Shown here one piece after another: positions 1-12,457 of a stretch of DNA of 64,000 nucleotides. Location: NCBI GenBank assembly GCA_023515745.1, contig JALECJ010000255.1, forward strand, positions 1,560,001 through 1,624,000. The letters run 5' to 3'. This DNA is from Amoeboaphelidium protococcarum (taxonomy: Eukaryota > Aphelidiomycota > Aphelidea). Made by a program: the position numbers and the translations under genes. Numbering within the stretch: the stretch's first letter is position 1; every line of letters starts with the position of its first letter. The notes beneath the pieces were generated by a model, which was not told the DNA's origin, made no database searches, and saw nothing but the letters and a program-made list of their open reading frames with translations.

Positions 1-774
1 ATTGTTCTCAGTTCCGCCATCAACACGAACTTTTCCAGGCATAACATTGCATTTGTCAGCCGCATCCAGAAAATATTCCAGTATGTAACGCGCGGGCCTA
101 TTCGTATCTGCGACCATACTAAACACAACATACCTACTAAAACCATCTACACACGCACTTATTCCAAAGCCAAACTACGACAGCTTATCGAAGCCATCTA
201 TATGCCACACTTAATTAGGACCATCATTTTAATATTCACGGCGTTTCAACTTGCGCCTTTTACGCATTTACACAGCCTCTGGATTGTCGAATCTTTAGCA
301 AACCATAACCATGTCTCGAGATACTTATTGGCCTGATAGTTCACGAAGGACTTATGTAGTTGATCTAATTCCCAATCTTTCACCTTCATCCTGATTTACA
401 ACATGCACTAAATCCAAAACTTCGACAGGAGATAGCGCACAATGTCTCGTTCCAATTTAATGCTGCGACAAAATCGATTGCAAAGTCCTTAAGGACATTT
501 AAATATTATGCTTCTATTTCAGCCAATCCAATAATTATTGTTAAGTGGACCCGCCATTAATTAGATGGCGAGCTTCTTCAATCCAATGTTCACTTTAATC
601 CGCAAATGTGGCTCTATTTAAAGCAGTACTCAATCCATGTTCAGTCATAAACCGGTCCAATTTGGACTTGGAGCAGATTGTTCCACTAGAATTTAGAGTA
701 TCTAAAATGTCCTTGCGCTTCAAACCTTAATTTACTAACTGCCGTACCTGTTCCAAGTCGATTTCTTAAGACAT
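1..774 (-). CDS. DDE integrase/transposase-like protein, truncated by window edge
   Basis: Read with TAR = Gln, the minus strand is open for 258 codons from the ATG at 774 to the left edge. The N-terminal ~130 residues look like helix-turn-helix DNA-binding segments (EQVRQLVNQGLKRKDIL is one). A basic linker MRKRRKLKRREY follows. Then comes a retroviral-type integrase core: GPNQVWHIDG carries the first catalytic Asp, and VRVDGGTENN carries the second Asp with the usual G-x-E-N after it. The last catalytic Glu would lie outside the window. The family is the rve/integrase-core type found in eukaryotic DNA transposons and domesticated integrase genes. The frame has no TGA, so it may be a recent or functional copy. 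No terminal inverted repeat is visible because the element runs off the window. Which element family it belongs to is unresolved. Confidence 0.75.
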
Positions 775-1642
775 TTTGCTGCAAAAAATGAATTCGAGTT
801 AAGATGTCCCCTATTATAAGGCGGATATAGTGCATGATAAGAAACAAAATAGCAATGAATTTATTTTTAAAATTACAAAACAAAATAAAAATTAAAAATC
901 ATTTAAAATATTAATGGGAACTTTCATTTTACTTTCTATGTTTAGTAATTTTAAACTGCGAGGCGGTTTTGCGTTTCTCGAACTCCGTATGCAGGAGAAA
1001 ATTGCAAAAAGTCATTTGCTGCGCCATGCATATTGCGGGTCAAGAATATTGCCCAGATTCAGATACTAGAAGCCCATAAACTTAGGTACCACAATGCTAT
1101 CTTCAAGGAATCATGTGCATGACATAAAGTGTTAATCAGCAGCAATTGAGACGGAATTTCCCTTTTCGGAACAGCGACGTGACTGAAACGACGCGCGATG
1201 CTCAGCCACACTTGGAATAAACGCCGCTTGAGCGACCCCTTTCTCTCTCTCACTTCCCTTCCGCTCTCTCTTGTGTGTGCGCAGAAGAAGAACAACGAAC
1301 GGGAAAAAGCCACTTTTCACTCTCCACACTCAGTCACACTTTGTTTCTGTATAGGGCGTCTCTGTTGGTGTCACTTTCATTGTATATACTGTATATATAG
1401 ATCTCATCTAGCCCGTATTTACACTAAATAAATTGTACACGTCTGCGTCTGCTGTTCTTGTCATCGGCGAGATCATTTGTAATAAATACATCAGTTAATC
1501 AGATTATACGTCTTGTTGGATAAAGTGTGTGTATATATTGCATGTATGTATTTAACTCATTATCAAATTCAAACATTATTTATTACCATATTCGCGCTTG
1601 TAGACAGATAGATTGAAAAAAATAAAGATTACTGTATTAGAG
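775..1642. other. Intergenic, no gene recognised
   Basis: An AT-rich gap of about 870 bases between the integrase start and the PSP1-domain gene. It holds a CT-rich pyrimidine tract at about 1239-1272, of the kind seen in front of many genes in this window. Short ORFs here have no protein-like composition. Confidence 0.5.
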
Positions 1643-4111
1643 ATGGAAACGAGTAAGACATATGCGTCGATTCTGGCGTAAAAGAGAGATGAATAAGATT
1701 AGAAATTAGAATCTGCTGAGATGCAGTCGTAGAGTATTAGCATGGACATTGATGGGCCACTGAGTGCTGAATAGCTCATCGCTTCTGATAAATCTGACAG
1801 ATTGGGTGGCGATCGTAAAGATGATGAAGACCGTCTATTCACTCCTCCCCAGTCTTAGTCTAATGAGGCCACACCTGTAGATTCAACAACACCAACTCCT
1901 GAGCATTCTATGAACTAGTCCGTGTCTACACGTTCCAGCAACAAGTCTTACCATCCGAATGATTCATAAAATGGCTCTTAAGTCAGCTCTAGCCGTGATG
2001 AAGATAAGTCTGGTGTACGCAGTCAATAAGTGGCTAGCTGCGATGGAGGTGCGCCGTATGTCAATGCTGCAGATATGATTAGGAGCTTGATGTCTGACAT
2101 TTAGTCTATGGGGCCCTCAGAGAGAAGACCGGCGTCTTCTTTAACTCAAAGCAATCAAAACGCTGGTATGGTCAGTGGTGTTAGCAAGAGCGGTCCTGTT
2201 AAAACATCCACTCTGCCTAGCTCAATGTCTGTAAGAAATTTGGCTGTGGGTCCGATTGGAAAGTCTGTTCACAGCTCTCCTGCCGGTGATGAAAAGACAA
2301 GCGGTCATGGTGCGAATAGTAGAACCAAAGCCAGACGCCACACCGTCTCCAATTCTCTATTCACTGACAACCCGTTTAATTCTGCTTTTGAGAAGCTGTC
2401 CGTAATTGGTAATAGCGCATAGTCGTCCAATGCTAATCTGAGTGCCATCTGTGACTCTAACATCAGCTCGTCCAATTCTGATATTGCCCAGAGCTCGTCT
2501 TCTCTTAACACTAGTCAATTATTTCCCGCAGGCGGTAGTGTGTTCAATGCTTTCTCCGGTTTAAGATCTGCTAGTTCACGCGGCAACCTTGCGTCGTCTT
2601 TGAACTAATCTGGAGTTGATGAATTTTAGAATCCTATTGATTGGAAACTGGCGGCGTAGAATAGTCATCCATCACAGCGCAAGTTCTCGCTTCCTAGCAC
2701 TTTTGGCAGTTAGTCTTTATTTGGAGGTGACTCTTTTAATTTCCGTTAATAGACTCCGATTGAAGAGGAATCTTATTTAACTGGTGGTAGAACTGATTCC
2801 ATTTACTAGTATCCGTAGCAAGTCGAAGATGCCCTCAATTCTTCGTATGGACTCAATGATTAGAAGTCTTTGATGTTTGATCGTTCTCTGTTGAATGCAC
2901 CTGTATTTATGCCTAGTAGCAGTTCATCCTAGAATGTTGCTGCAGCTCATGCGCATACCGGGTCTTTAATGAATGGCGGCAATGGTATCGGTTAATCGTC
3001 TCAATATGGTGCAGGGAGTGGTAATTATTTTGATGCCCAGTCGAGTATTCCATATGGCGGTACTCCTTAGTCATTGACTTGTTATCTAGTTCAGTTTACC
3101 AGTGGCCGTACTGACACGTTTTACATAGCTCCGTCAATAAATGTATATGGGTACGAAGAGCCATCTAATCTTAAGATCAAAATTGGCGACTATGTTGTGG
3201 TGGAAGCTGATCGCGGTGAAGATTTGGGCCGAGTTTTGATGGATAATATAAATGTTCCGTTGCCTAGAAAGAATTCAGTTGGACATGGCGGATAGAAGAA
3301 TACTTAAATGTTATAACACAGCTAGATGCAGCATTTTGGACTGGGAATGGGCATGGATGACTAATATGACTTCAACTATCCAGGTGGCGGTATGTAAATG
3401 TTTGGTAATTAGTAGGGTACGTAGTCTGCGAGCGGTAATGGTGGCAACAATGGCATGCCAAAGAAGATTTATAGACTTGCCTCGGCTGTGGAAATCGAAT
3501 CTCTGCAGTCCAAAATTCGCGATGAATTGAATGCGATCGCAGTTGGATAGTACAAGGTGCAAGAGTGGAAACTACCAATGGCTATCATTGATGCCGAGTA
3601 CCAATGGGATCGAAGAAAGTTGACGTATTTCTTTACCGTTACTTTGCCAACGTTTTATCCTAATCAACCAGCGCCGAGAATTGACTTCCGTACTCTGGTC
3701 AGGGATTTGTATCAGATTTATCGCACGCGCATCTGGATGTATTGTGTGGATAAAGACAACGTGAAGCCCACTAGTCATAGTGGACCTTTTACAAATGTGC
3801 TGAATGGAGGCAATGGAGCATCTGGTGATCCTGGCTAGATGGAAGATTAACAATCAAGATAGAACTAGCGTGCTCATCATCGCGAAAAGTTTGTTCGTCA
3901 GTTGCATAAAGATCTTGGAATTAGCTCTGATGGTGCTGGTACTGCTGATGCACTCGTGAAGCAGTAAGAGTTGAATTTTGCTCTAGACTAGCATCAAATT
4001 GAGTCTCTGGATGGCGGCAATAGTTTCAATTTTTATTCAGACTTGAATCAGGAGAAGAATACTGGTGGCAATGGACGCAATAATGTACAGGTGAAGTAGA
4101 CGAGAAGTTGA
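1643..4111 (+). CDS. PSP1 C-terminal-domain protein
   Basis: A single 822-codon frame with dozens of in-frame TAA/TAG codons, ending in TGA. Residues 1 to about 470 are low complexity, rich in Ser, Asn, Gln and Gly, and probably disordered. From about residue 478 the conserved PSP1 module begins. It includes GDYVVVEADRGEDLGRV (positions ~3187-3240) and, after a Gln/Gly-rich insert, the segments KLPMAIIDAEYQWDRRKLTY and IDFRTLVRDLYQIYRTRIWM (3567-3740). Fungal PSP1 is a poorly understood suppressor of DNA polymerase alpha mutations, and bacterial relatives of the domain (YaaT) are regulatory. A C-terminal Gln/Asn-rich tail follows. ATG 1643 is the first Met of the open frame. The family assignment is firm; the cellular role is not known. 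Confidence 0.85.
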
Positions 4112-4425
4112 TAGAGGATTACGCGTACCGTTCCTTACTTTGTCATGGGTTGGTAATTGTACTATATAAATATATATTAAAGCGATACATAAAGAGTTAT
4201 AAATGCCTAAAGATAAATAAATATTATAGTTTTACATTTACTCCTCTTTTTATTGCTTTTGTTAGAAGCTTGACCTCAATTGATTGTCGGACTTGTTACT
4301 TTTCTCCTCTGTTTTTCTCCTTATCTGTAACCAGCAGCTCACCCTCTTTCTTTGTCAGTGGCATAAAAATATTATCGCTTTAGCCTGCGCTCATTATTAC
4401 AAGACAGAAAAGCATAAGCTGGATA
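4112..4425. promoter_or_regulatory. Intergenic/putative promoter of the GT31 gene
   Basis: AT-rich spacer with an ACGCGT at 4121-4126 and a TATA-like stretch around 4160-4180 (ctatataaatatatatta). It separates two same-strand genes and presumably holds the terminator of one and the promoter of the next. No gene seen. Confidence 0.35.
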
Positions 4426-5463
4426 ATGAAGCGATTCTAATTAATGAGTCTATTATCTGGTAATGTGGCCAAAATGCTGGCTTTCTTGCTGGTGATGATC
4501 AATCTGTATATTCTTGTGCGCTGGTACCGAACAGACGCTGATCCATCATCACTCGTGCCTAATGAAGACTCTTCGCTGTCCCTCTCCTTTCGCTAGAGGA
4601 GCCACGTCCTTGAGGATGATATATTCATAGCTGTCATTACATCGCCGTAGACTATTAACAGGATATGGAATATTCACAACACCTGGGGAAATCCGAACAA
4701 ATCTCGGTCAACCATTCGCTATATGATTGGAAAATCTTAGAATTAGGATTTTAATTTGACTAGTTTTATTCTATAGTAATAGGCGAAAACTATTAAACAT
4801 CCCTTCCTAGATCTTAATTTGACTAGTCCTGCTCTGGATGAGGTGATTTAATTGGATGTGGCAGAGGGTAATACTCATCATATAACTAAAAAGACTCTCG
4901 CTGCATGGCGGTATTTGTATGAACATTAATCGTTATCAGATTTTAAGAGTATTAATGTAAAACAGAGTAGCAATAACAAGAATAAGAAGAAGTACAAATG
5001 GTTCTTCAAAGTAGATGATGATACATTTGTGCTAATTCCTAATCTTGTAAAATCATTGCGTCAATATCAGGATCCCATGAAGACGCCATACCTCGTCGGC
5101 AGGTAGATCAAGTCGCGCGATGATGAACCTGTCCCTCTGGCGTCTGGTGGTGCCGGATATCTCTTCTCCTCACAGATGTTGAATATGTTCGCCGCCAACA
5201 TGTCCAGGTGTGATGAAATAAATGGAGCACGCGCTGACGAGTCCTGGGGTGAAGATGTACTCCTCTCCTGGTGTCTCTACTATCATTACAATGTTACTTT
5301 GACCAATAACTAAGGACTAAATCCGTACCTGCCTCGCAGTATAAACGAATGGCGCGGCTGGGACAAGATGGAATCGATCTTTTTCTCATCTCGGCCCATC
5401 AGCTTCCACTATGCCAAGGAGACTGAGATGTTTGAACTTGACTATTTGTTAAACATGGCTTGA
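4426..5463 (+). CDS. GT31-type beta-1,3-glycosyltransferase (C1GALT1-like)
   Basis: 345 residues. A short cytoplasmic tail is followed by one hydrophobic segment at about residues 16-38 (KMLAFLLVMINLYILV), giving the type II topology typical of Golgi glycosyltransferases. In the lumenal domain KWFFKVDDDTFVLIPNL (about 4996-5046) is the GT31 DxD metal/sugar-nucleotide motif. ASGGAGYLFSS, DESWGEDVLLSWCLYYH and the C-terminal RPISFHYAKETEM match core-1 beta-1,3-galactosyltransferase-like proteins. The likely reaction is transfer of a UDP-sugar to an O-linked glycan in the Golgi. The exact donor and acceptor cannot be told from sequence. No introns. ATG 4426 starts the frame; an alternative Met seven codons on would also keep the anchor. 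Confidence 0.85.
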
Positions 5464-5632
5464 TTGTCTTAAATATATACTGTACATATATGTTCAGTGC
5501 TCTCTCTCTATTGAAAGCTCTTTAGTTTCTTATTGACGCGTTTCTTTCCTATTTAAACAGTCGTTCTTAAAACAATTATCTATCACCTGAATATATTATT
5601 TTAGTTCAGTTGAAAGAGCTATCATTACCATT
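5464..5632. promoter_or_regulatory. Short intergenic promoter with ACGCGT
   Basis: 169 bases with a CTCTCTCT run near 5500 and ACGCGT at 5536-5541, about 92 bases before the PSMD9 start codon. ACGCGT is the fungal MluI cell-cycle box, but it is abundant window-wide, so function here is only possible. Confidence 0.35.
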
Positions 5633-6244
5633 ATGACTTAGATGGATGTTCTTTTGAGATAGAAGGAGTAACTAGAATCTTAGTTGAGATTGTTGCAACA
5701 GCAAATGGTGACAGTGGATGGCGAGCAAATTGGGATGCACGAACCACTCATAGACAGGGATGGATATCCACGTGCAGATATGGATATCATGCAAATCAGA
5801 TAGATGCGTGTGTAGACTATCGAGCTATAGAATGATTTACGGACTCTAATGAAATAGATTGATCTGGCTCTGTAAATGCATTTTACTACTCGAGTGGGAA
5901 CTCAGTCGGGATAAATCAACGACAAGGATAACAACAAAAATGCTGGAGGGAATGCTTCATCAGAAAACGCTAACGCAACTTTTGCTGTAATTGAGCGAGT
6001 AGTTTTTGACTCTCCTGCGTGGGAATGTGGACTAAGAGATGGTGACAAAATTGTGTCTTTTGGAGATATCAAGTAGTAGTCAAGTGGTGATAAACTGAAG
6101 AAGATTGCCGACCTGGTTCGCGACAATTAAGACCAAATAATCCAAGTGACCGTGGTGAGGAACACTGATACTTTGTAGTTTGATTTAGTGCCTCATCAAT
6201 GGGATGGTCAAGGCACGCTAGGATGTTTTGTACGTCTCTTATGA
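5633..6244 (+). CDS. PSMD9: 26S proteasome assembly chaperone PSMD9/Nas2
   Basis: 203 residues, close to the family's usual 210-220. The N-terminal helical region carries EPLIDRDGYPRADMDIMQIR, the Nas2/p27 signature, about residues 42-61. The C-terminal half is a single PDZ domain: FAVIERVVFDSPAWECGLRDGDKIVSFGDI, then LGCFVRLL at the extreme end. Nas2 helps assemble the 19S base by holding Rpt5 before the 20S core docks. The gene has no intron and depends on many TAR codons, including QQ pairs. It lies 270 bases upstream of SDA1 on the same strand. Confidence 0.9.
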
Positions 6245-6513
6245 ATGAATGATGAAGCACTTTAACAAGTCTTTTGCATAGTTCGAATTGAAATTTCTGC
6301 CTTACTTTACTATATATAGCTGCACTAAAGTCTCATCAAGCACATGGACACGCGTTCTAGAGGTGAAACACGCGTGATAGGTGAAGCACAGAGGCGCGTT
6401 TCTGTCAAAGCGAGAAAGAGAGAAAGAGCAAACAGAGAGAAAGCGGAAAAGGTAAAAACTCAAGTAGATCAGTCTGATTCTGAAAATAACGCAAAACTGA
6501 ATCGATAAAAAGT

Positions 6514-9060
6514 ATGACAGAACTCACCATTTAGTAATTGTAGAATCTTGTAAAGAGAGATCCTGAGGGATATAAGGATGATTTCTTGAGATAACTGTCT
6601 CATTTTAACAATCTCTTATCGCTGGTCAAGATTGATCCATCGCAGGAGAATGATCTGTTCACTGAAATTGTACACTTTCTGGCCCACGTTAGTAGTTGTT
6701 ACTCGCAGGATTTGATTAAAGATGGGTTTGTTGATAAAATAATATCTTTATTGAAAAATAATTATACTACTATGCACCCAATGACGCGTAAATCTCTAGT
6801 CTCATCTTTGATGTTGATCAGGAGTAAATCGACTGTGAGAGGTGCGGGTGGCTAATCCAATGGTCCACAGCGTGGCAAAGGTCTGATGCAAGATGCTACT
6901 CCACTACTTTCTCTGGCCTTCTTTTTGCTCAAGTGCCGCGATAAGAATCTTCGAGAAGTGTTGAAGAAGTACATTATCAATGATATCAAGTAACTCAACT
7001 CCTCGGGTAAGAATAATAAAGTCAATAGAACGCTGCAGAGTTTTATGTTCTCAATGATCTCAGAGGATGCAGCCAGTCATTAGCAACAGATTATTGCCAA
7101 GTCTTAGAATGGTGGTAATTAGTCAGACGCGTTACTGGCACAATATGGAGCGATTGAAAGTGGAGATGCTAGTGACATTGCAGCCAAGTACTCGCTGGAT
7201 ATCTGTGTAGAGTTGTACAAGAAGTAGATATGGAATGATGCCAAGACTGTGAATGTTATTGCAGATGCTCTATTTTCTCCTCATAAGAAGGTGTTGGTAC
7301 AGGCTCTGAAGTTCTTTCTAGGTACAGACTCTGATGACGATGACAGCGATGATGAGGATTCTGATGGTGGAAATAATCTGCCTGATATCAAGCAGCTCAA
7401 GTTTAGAAGTGTCGTATCCAAGAAGGCTAAAGGTAATAAGAAAGCTTTATAGAAGGCGATGAAGGTGGTCAAGAGGAAGCAGAACGCGCAGTCTAAGGCT
7501 GAAAGCTTCAACTTTTCTGCTCTGCATTTGCTGAATGATCCCTAGACGTTATGTGAGCGGCTGTTTAAACTTCTTACTAAGGGACAATCTACTGGCGTTT
7601 AGTCTTAGAAGAATCAGCAATAGTAGCAGTAATCTGCAATGAAAAGTCATACCGAGTTAAAGTTTGAACTCAAATTGATGGTGATGAATTTGATGTCGCG
7701 ATTGATTGGGTTGCATCAATTATTGGTACTCAATTTCTATCCATACATGATGAAGTACCTGCGTCCGAAGCAGCAGGATATTACATCTATACTGGTTATA
7801 CTCGCTCAGTCTGTGCACTCTTTAGTCCCTCCTGAAGAGTGCCTGCAGCCGTTGGTCAAGACTTTGGTTAACAATTTCTGTACCGACAGTTTCAGTGGCG
7901 AGGTTATTCAAGCAGGTATTAATTCAATCAGAGAGGTATGCAGTCGTAATTCTCTTGCAATGGATAAAGAGATTCTGCATTACTTGTGCACATTCAAGAG
8001 TCATCGTGAGAAGGGTGTTCAGATGGCATGCAGAGGACTGATCAACTTGTTCCGTGAGGTGCAGCCAGATTTGTTGCCTCGTAAAGAGCGTGGTAAGTTG
8101 GCTCAAATGGAGCTCATCCATGGAGATTCTGGAGCACAAAGTGGTGTCAGATTTGGTGAGTAGAAAGTTATCGATGGTATTGATGGTACTGAGTTATTGG
8201 ATCAAGATTTGGATCTTGCCGGAAGTGATGGCGAGGATTTTGGTGGTTTGGATGGTGTCAGTGGTAATGAGTCGGAAGATAATCAAGACATAGAATCAGG
8301 TAAAGGCAGGCGCCGTAAGCAGCTTCATCTTGGTCTGGCACTTCATCAGGGTAGTGGTGACGAGGAAGATGATGCCGGTAATGAGATTGCTGGTGAGGGA
8401 GAAGGTTCTGATGTCGAAGGTGATATTGTTGGTGGATAAGATCCATCTTTTGAAGAAGAGGACGATGAATCTGATCTTGAGATTGAAGATGATGGGGGAG
8501 ATGATTTCGATTTCGACTTTGGCTCAGACTCTGAAGGTAATGACAGTGTCGAGGAAGAAGCAGTCCAAACCAAGTCAGTCACTGCTACAAGTATGTTCTC
8601 TAGAGTGGAAACTGAAAGAATCCTTACTTAGGAAGATTTTGAAAAGATTCGATAGATTCAAGCTGAGAAGGAGGCTAAACGACTGGTGGAAGGTCCTGCG
8701 GCGCGCAAAAGAAAGAGTAATAACATGGCTGGCGATCTCGATGAATAGGATGGATATAAGAGGGTCAACACCAACGTGGTATCAACTGCAGATATTCTCG
8801 GATATCAGAGGCGCCGTAAGCAGACCAAGGAAGAACGTGTTGCTCATATGAAGTAAGATTAGAACGAGGATACGAAAAAGCATGGCAGCAGGAAGGGTTA
8901 GCACAACTTGGAGAAGGGCAGTAAGACGAACAAGTAGAAGAAGAAGTCTAAGAACTTTATGATGATGGTGCACAAGAGGAGTATCGCGTCAAAGAAGAAA
9001 ATGTCCTTGAGAGATAAGCAGAAGAAGTTGAGGAAACACATCGAAACTCAAAAGAAGTGA
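6514..9060 (+). CDS. SDA1: SDA1 homologue, 60S ribosome biogenesis factor
   Basis: One uninterrupted 848-residue frame. The N-terminal two thirds is the alpha-helical SDA1/NUC130 region. A long acidic stretch follows (about 8180-8560; [11 protein letters not shown] is another patch near 7338). The C-terminal SDA1 domain includes [20 protein letters not shown], then a lysine-rich tail with [20 protein letters not shown] and [18 protein letters not shown] (8940-9057), the most conserved part of the family. SDA1 acts in the nucleolus/nucleoplasm in 60S maturation and export, and yeast mutants also have actin and G1 defects. Two ACGCGT motifs lie upstream at 6350 and 6370. The start is the first ATG of the frame and begins the protein MTELTIQQLQNLVKRDP, which is family-like. 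Confidence 0.92.
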
Positions 9061-9160
9061 ATTTCATATAAAGAACTAAGTGAAAGTGGTAAATAAACTC
9101 AATTTAAAGATAATCAGTTTATTTTAATTATACCGGACTTATATCATATCACTGAGGCGA

Positions 9161-10738
9161 TCAAGCGCCAAATACCAATCTCAAGTTGTCCATCAATCCC
9201 AATCTCTGAGTGACAAAAGCTACAGCCTTTGCATTTACCTCAAGAACTTGGCGGTCAATGTTCAACAATGTATCACAATACTGATGGTAACACGGATCAA
9301 GAGGAGCATTAGCTAGACCACCAAACTTCTCCCTCTACTCCACAGTCTTTAGCCCACCCGCGCCAGTGGCTAAACCACCAGAAGCAATACCACCCTCCAG
9401 GAAGGAGTAAAAGTCAGAGCCACCAGTCATTGCCGAGTATGCGAAATTGCGATGAAACTTACTATCCATTGGGAGTGAGGCATAGAAATCTTCATACAGA
9501 AGCTACAACTAAGTGGATGACTTTCTCAAATCATCCGAAGGAGCAGAACTTCCCTCATAAATAAATGGCACATAATTCGGACTACCCAACATGTCGTGAT
9601 TACCATAAACTAATACCTTGCGATGCTCAGAAGGATTCTCCTACAAAGTCTTAACATAATAACGCGACCCCATCAAGCCGATTTCTTCAGCTCCCCACCA
9701 AGCGAATCTAATACCATTCTTCAAAGATTTGTTCATTCCCGTCTTGTATAGTTGAAGTACAACTTCGAGCAGAGCACTTGAGCCAGACGCGTTATCAGAC
9801 ATACCCGTATCACCTTCCACTGGCACAGAGTCAAGATGGGCACCCATCATGGCAACATCGTCTTGATTACCTTCTTTAGTCTAACAGATCACATTAAAAG
9901 TCTCAAACACGGTCAGATCAGTCACCGTTGTCAAGTTCAAAGCCACACTATCAGCTTGGCGTCTTAACAACTAGCCATTGGAATAAGAAACCACCAAAGT
10001 TGGGATGTGAACCAACGGATCACCTTCAAACCACTTCTCCAAACGGACGCGACTATTAGGCAACGTCTGACGCTTCTACTATAAAGTGTAAATTACAGCA
10101 GAACCTCCTGATTACTCAGCGTTGAATGAAGAGTTGAACAACGGACAGGTGGCAGGATCATACGGCAGTAAAGCAATTTAATGCTTCCCGATTCCATCAA
10201 AATCTGCCATATCACAACCAGATTTACCCTCAGGCACGACAAACAGTGAAGCAGACTCCACAGACGACGATACACCTCCATAACGCATCAAATTAAAATC
10301 AACTCCATCCTGAAATTAAATTTTAAGAGGCTTAGCTAACGCAAGCGATGATGAATACTTGGTCCATACGGGCACCTTGAATTTTTGGATGGATACATCA
10401 CATTCAGTCTTTGTCTTCAGCTGATGCATTACATACTCCGCCGACTTGGCATAACCATTCATGACGGAGCGGGATCTGTTGGGATGAGTCAGCGCGATAG
10501 TCTCCAGCGCCTGCATATGCTTCATGATATTATCGATATGAACATTATCAGGCAAGTAATTGCGATTATCACCACACGAGCCAATTGAAAATGACAAATC
10601 ATCCAAGCCCTTATACAGCGTGACGACACTAATCAGGAGAGTAGCCACAACAGCTACAGTCATTAAACTGCCGGCGCGCAACATGAATTTCGTCATACTA
10701 TCATTATGATAGTTATTGATCAGATGATACTTGGTCAT
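9161..10738 (-). CDS. M28 family zinc aminopeptidase, membrane-anchored, with PA-like region
   Basis: 525 residues. The cytoplasmic N-terminus (about 23 residues) precedes one hydrophobic helix at about 24-46, so this is a signal-anchored secretory or vacuolar protein. Residues ~130-290 fit a protease-associated (PA) insert. The peptidase core holds the M28 zinc ligands and catalytic residues: GAHLDSV (His301, Asp303), the acidic SDNASGS (Asp315) and WWGAEEIGLMGS (Glu351-Glu352). Later come VYGNHDMLGSPNYV and the C-terminal LDPCYHQYCDT with a His ligand. It resembles fungal and bacterial aminopeptidase Y-like enzymes that trim N-terminal residues. Convergent with SDA1, 100 bases apart. No introns. 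Confidence 0.9.
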
Positions 10739-11136
10739 TTTACAAATACTGTCTTGAATTTAATATCAGTGTAATAATCTATCCTTTGGGAAAAGATATG
10801 TGAAGAGGAGGATTTCAAGATCAAGGGGATCAGTCGCGGAAGGCAACTTTATTGATAATGCCTGTGATTGGACCACACTTAAACCTTCCTATTGAACTAA
10901 AGATAAATATATATGAAGAAAGTTATGGTTTAAAGTATCAAGCTTTTGCCTACAGTTAGTATACACTACAAATTGAAAAGTTTATCGAAGTGGCTATATC
11001 ATATTTCTATAACATTTTCCCTGTACGCGTTTAACTGCGGCAATGGCTGAATAGGCGCGACTTGAATTCATCATTTACATCCCCCTTAATAGACAGTTGG
11101 TGTTTTCCTGCCATACTTCAAAGGCTTATATTTAAA
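10739..11136. promoter_or_regulatory. Divergent intergenic region between peptidase and GGPP synthase
   Basis: About 400 AT-rich bases shared by two divergently transcribed genes. ACGCGT at 11025-11030 lies 107 bases before the GGPP synthase ATG. No gene seen. Confidence 0.4.
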
Positions 11137-12347
11137 ATGGACAGCGAAACCAGCGAGAAGGTATAACTTAACTTGCTTACTTGAAGATTAGTTAAAATCA
11201 TCTGTATATGTAGTGCCTGTTGGAGCCGTTCTTGTACTTATGTTCACATCCGGGTAAAGAGATTCGCAGTCAGTTGATTGAGGCGTTTGATCACTGGCTG
11301 AAGGTGCCTGCTGGAGATCTTGAAGTTATAAAATCTGTCGTTGAGATGCTTCATAACGCATCGCTTCTGTAATCTCTATTAGAATATACACCATTCGTGT
11401 TATATAATTCTTCATGCGCTTAAATGTTTAATGTATTGTAGAGTTGATGATGTTGAAGATGATTCCCTGTTGAGGAGAGGCAAGCCAGTGGCACACAAGA
11501 TCTATGGCACGGCGTAGACTATAAATTGCGCCAATTACGTGTACTTTCTAGCCTTATAAAAGTTGCTTACACTGAGCAGTAATTAGACTGCAGTGATTCG
11601 AATTTATTCTGGTAAGTGGATACATTGGGCGTGCATAATTTTGAAGAACTGCGTAATGTCAATTATTCTATGTAGATGAAATGGTTAATCTTCACAAGGG
11701 CCAAGGCATGGATATTTACTGGAGAGATAATGCTTAATGTCCTTCAGAGTAACAATACCTGGAAATGATTCGAAATAGTGAGTTTATTTACGTTTAATTT
11801 AAGCAGTTTTTAATGAGTTGTAACGCGTTCGTTAAATGAGTGACGTGTGTGTAGAAACGGGCGGGTTGTTGAGATTAGCGGTTAAATTGATGCAGTGCTG
11901 CTCTGACAAAGACATTGACTTTGTCCCCTTAGTCAATTTACTTGGCGAACTGTATCAGATCAGAGATGATTATATAAATCTGGTGAACAAGGATTATCAT
12001 AAGAACAAGTCCTTCTGCGAGGATCTGAGTGAAGGCAAGTTCTCCTTCCCCATCATACACTCAATCTCCTAAACACCAAACGACTCTAAATTGTTAAGTA
12101 AGAACATACCATATCCTTTACATTGTATTTGATTGCATACCAAGTGATTGTAGATATACTCAAGTCTAAACCTCAATAGGTGGAAGTGAAGGAGTACGCG
12201 GTGTCATTGATGGAGCAGACTGGGACTTTTGAATATACGCGTCAATACATACACAACATTGCTCAGCAGTCTATCAAGGCAATTAATGAACTGGGTGGTA
12301 ATCAGATTCTCTAGCAGATAGTGCAATATCTAACATCTTCCCTGTGA
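11137..12347 (+). CDS. GGPS1: Geranylgeranyl diphosphate synthase (six exons)
   Basis: Assembled from exons 11137-11160, 11214-11368, 11442-11611, 11676-11777, 11855-12097 and 12154-12347; 295 residues, in line with eukaryotic GGPS1/BTS1 (~300). The first Asp-rich motif [19 protein letters not shown] begins at the exon 2/3 junction. [14 protein letters not shown] follows, then [14 protein letters not shown]. The second Asp-rich motif is [10 protein letters not shown] and precedes [18 protein letters not shown]. It condenses FPP (or shorter prenyl diphosphates) with IPP to give GGPP for protein prenylation and isoprenoids. All five introns are 53-77 nt, GT-AG, each ending GTAG, and phases join cleanly. 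This is the most intron-rich gene in the window. Confidence 0.93.
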
Positions 12348-12457
12348 TGATTATAGTAAACTTTAATTTACTCTGATTGCGATAATTTTAATACTCTTTG
12401 AACTCACATAACCTTCTTGTGAAGGCTTTTCAGTTCTGACGCGACTCTCACAAGTTA

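Noticed and set aside
1198-1431. Plus-strand ORF in the CT-rich tract
   Set aside because: Its composition follows a pyrimidine repeat and it has no start context or homologue.
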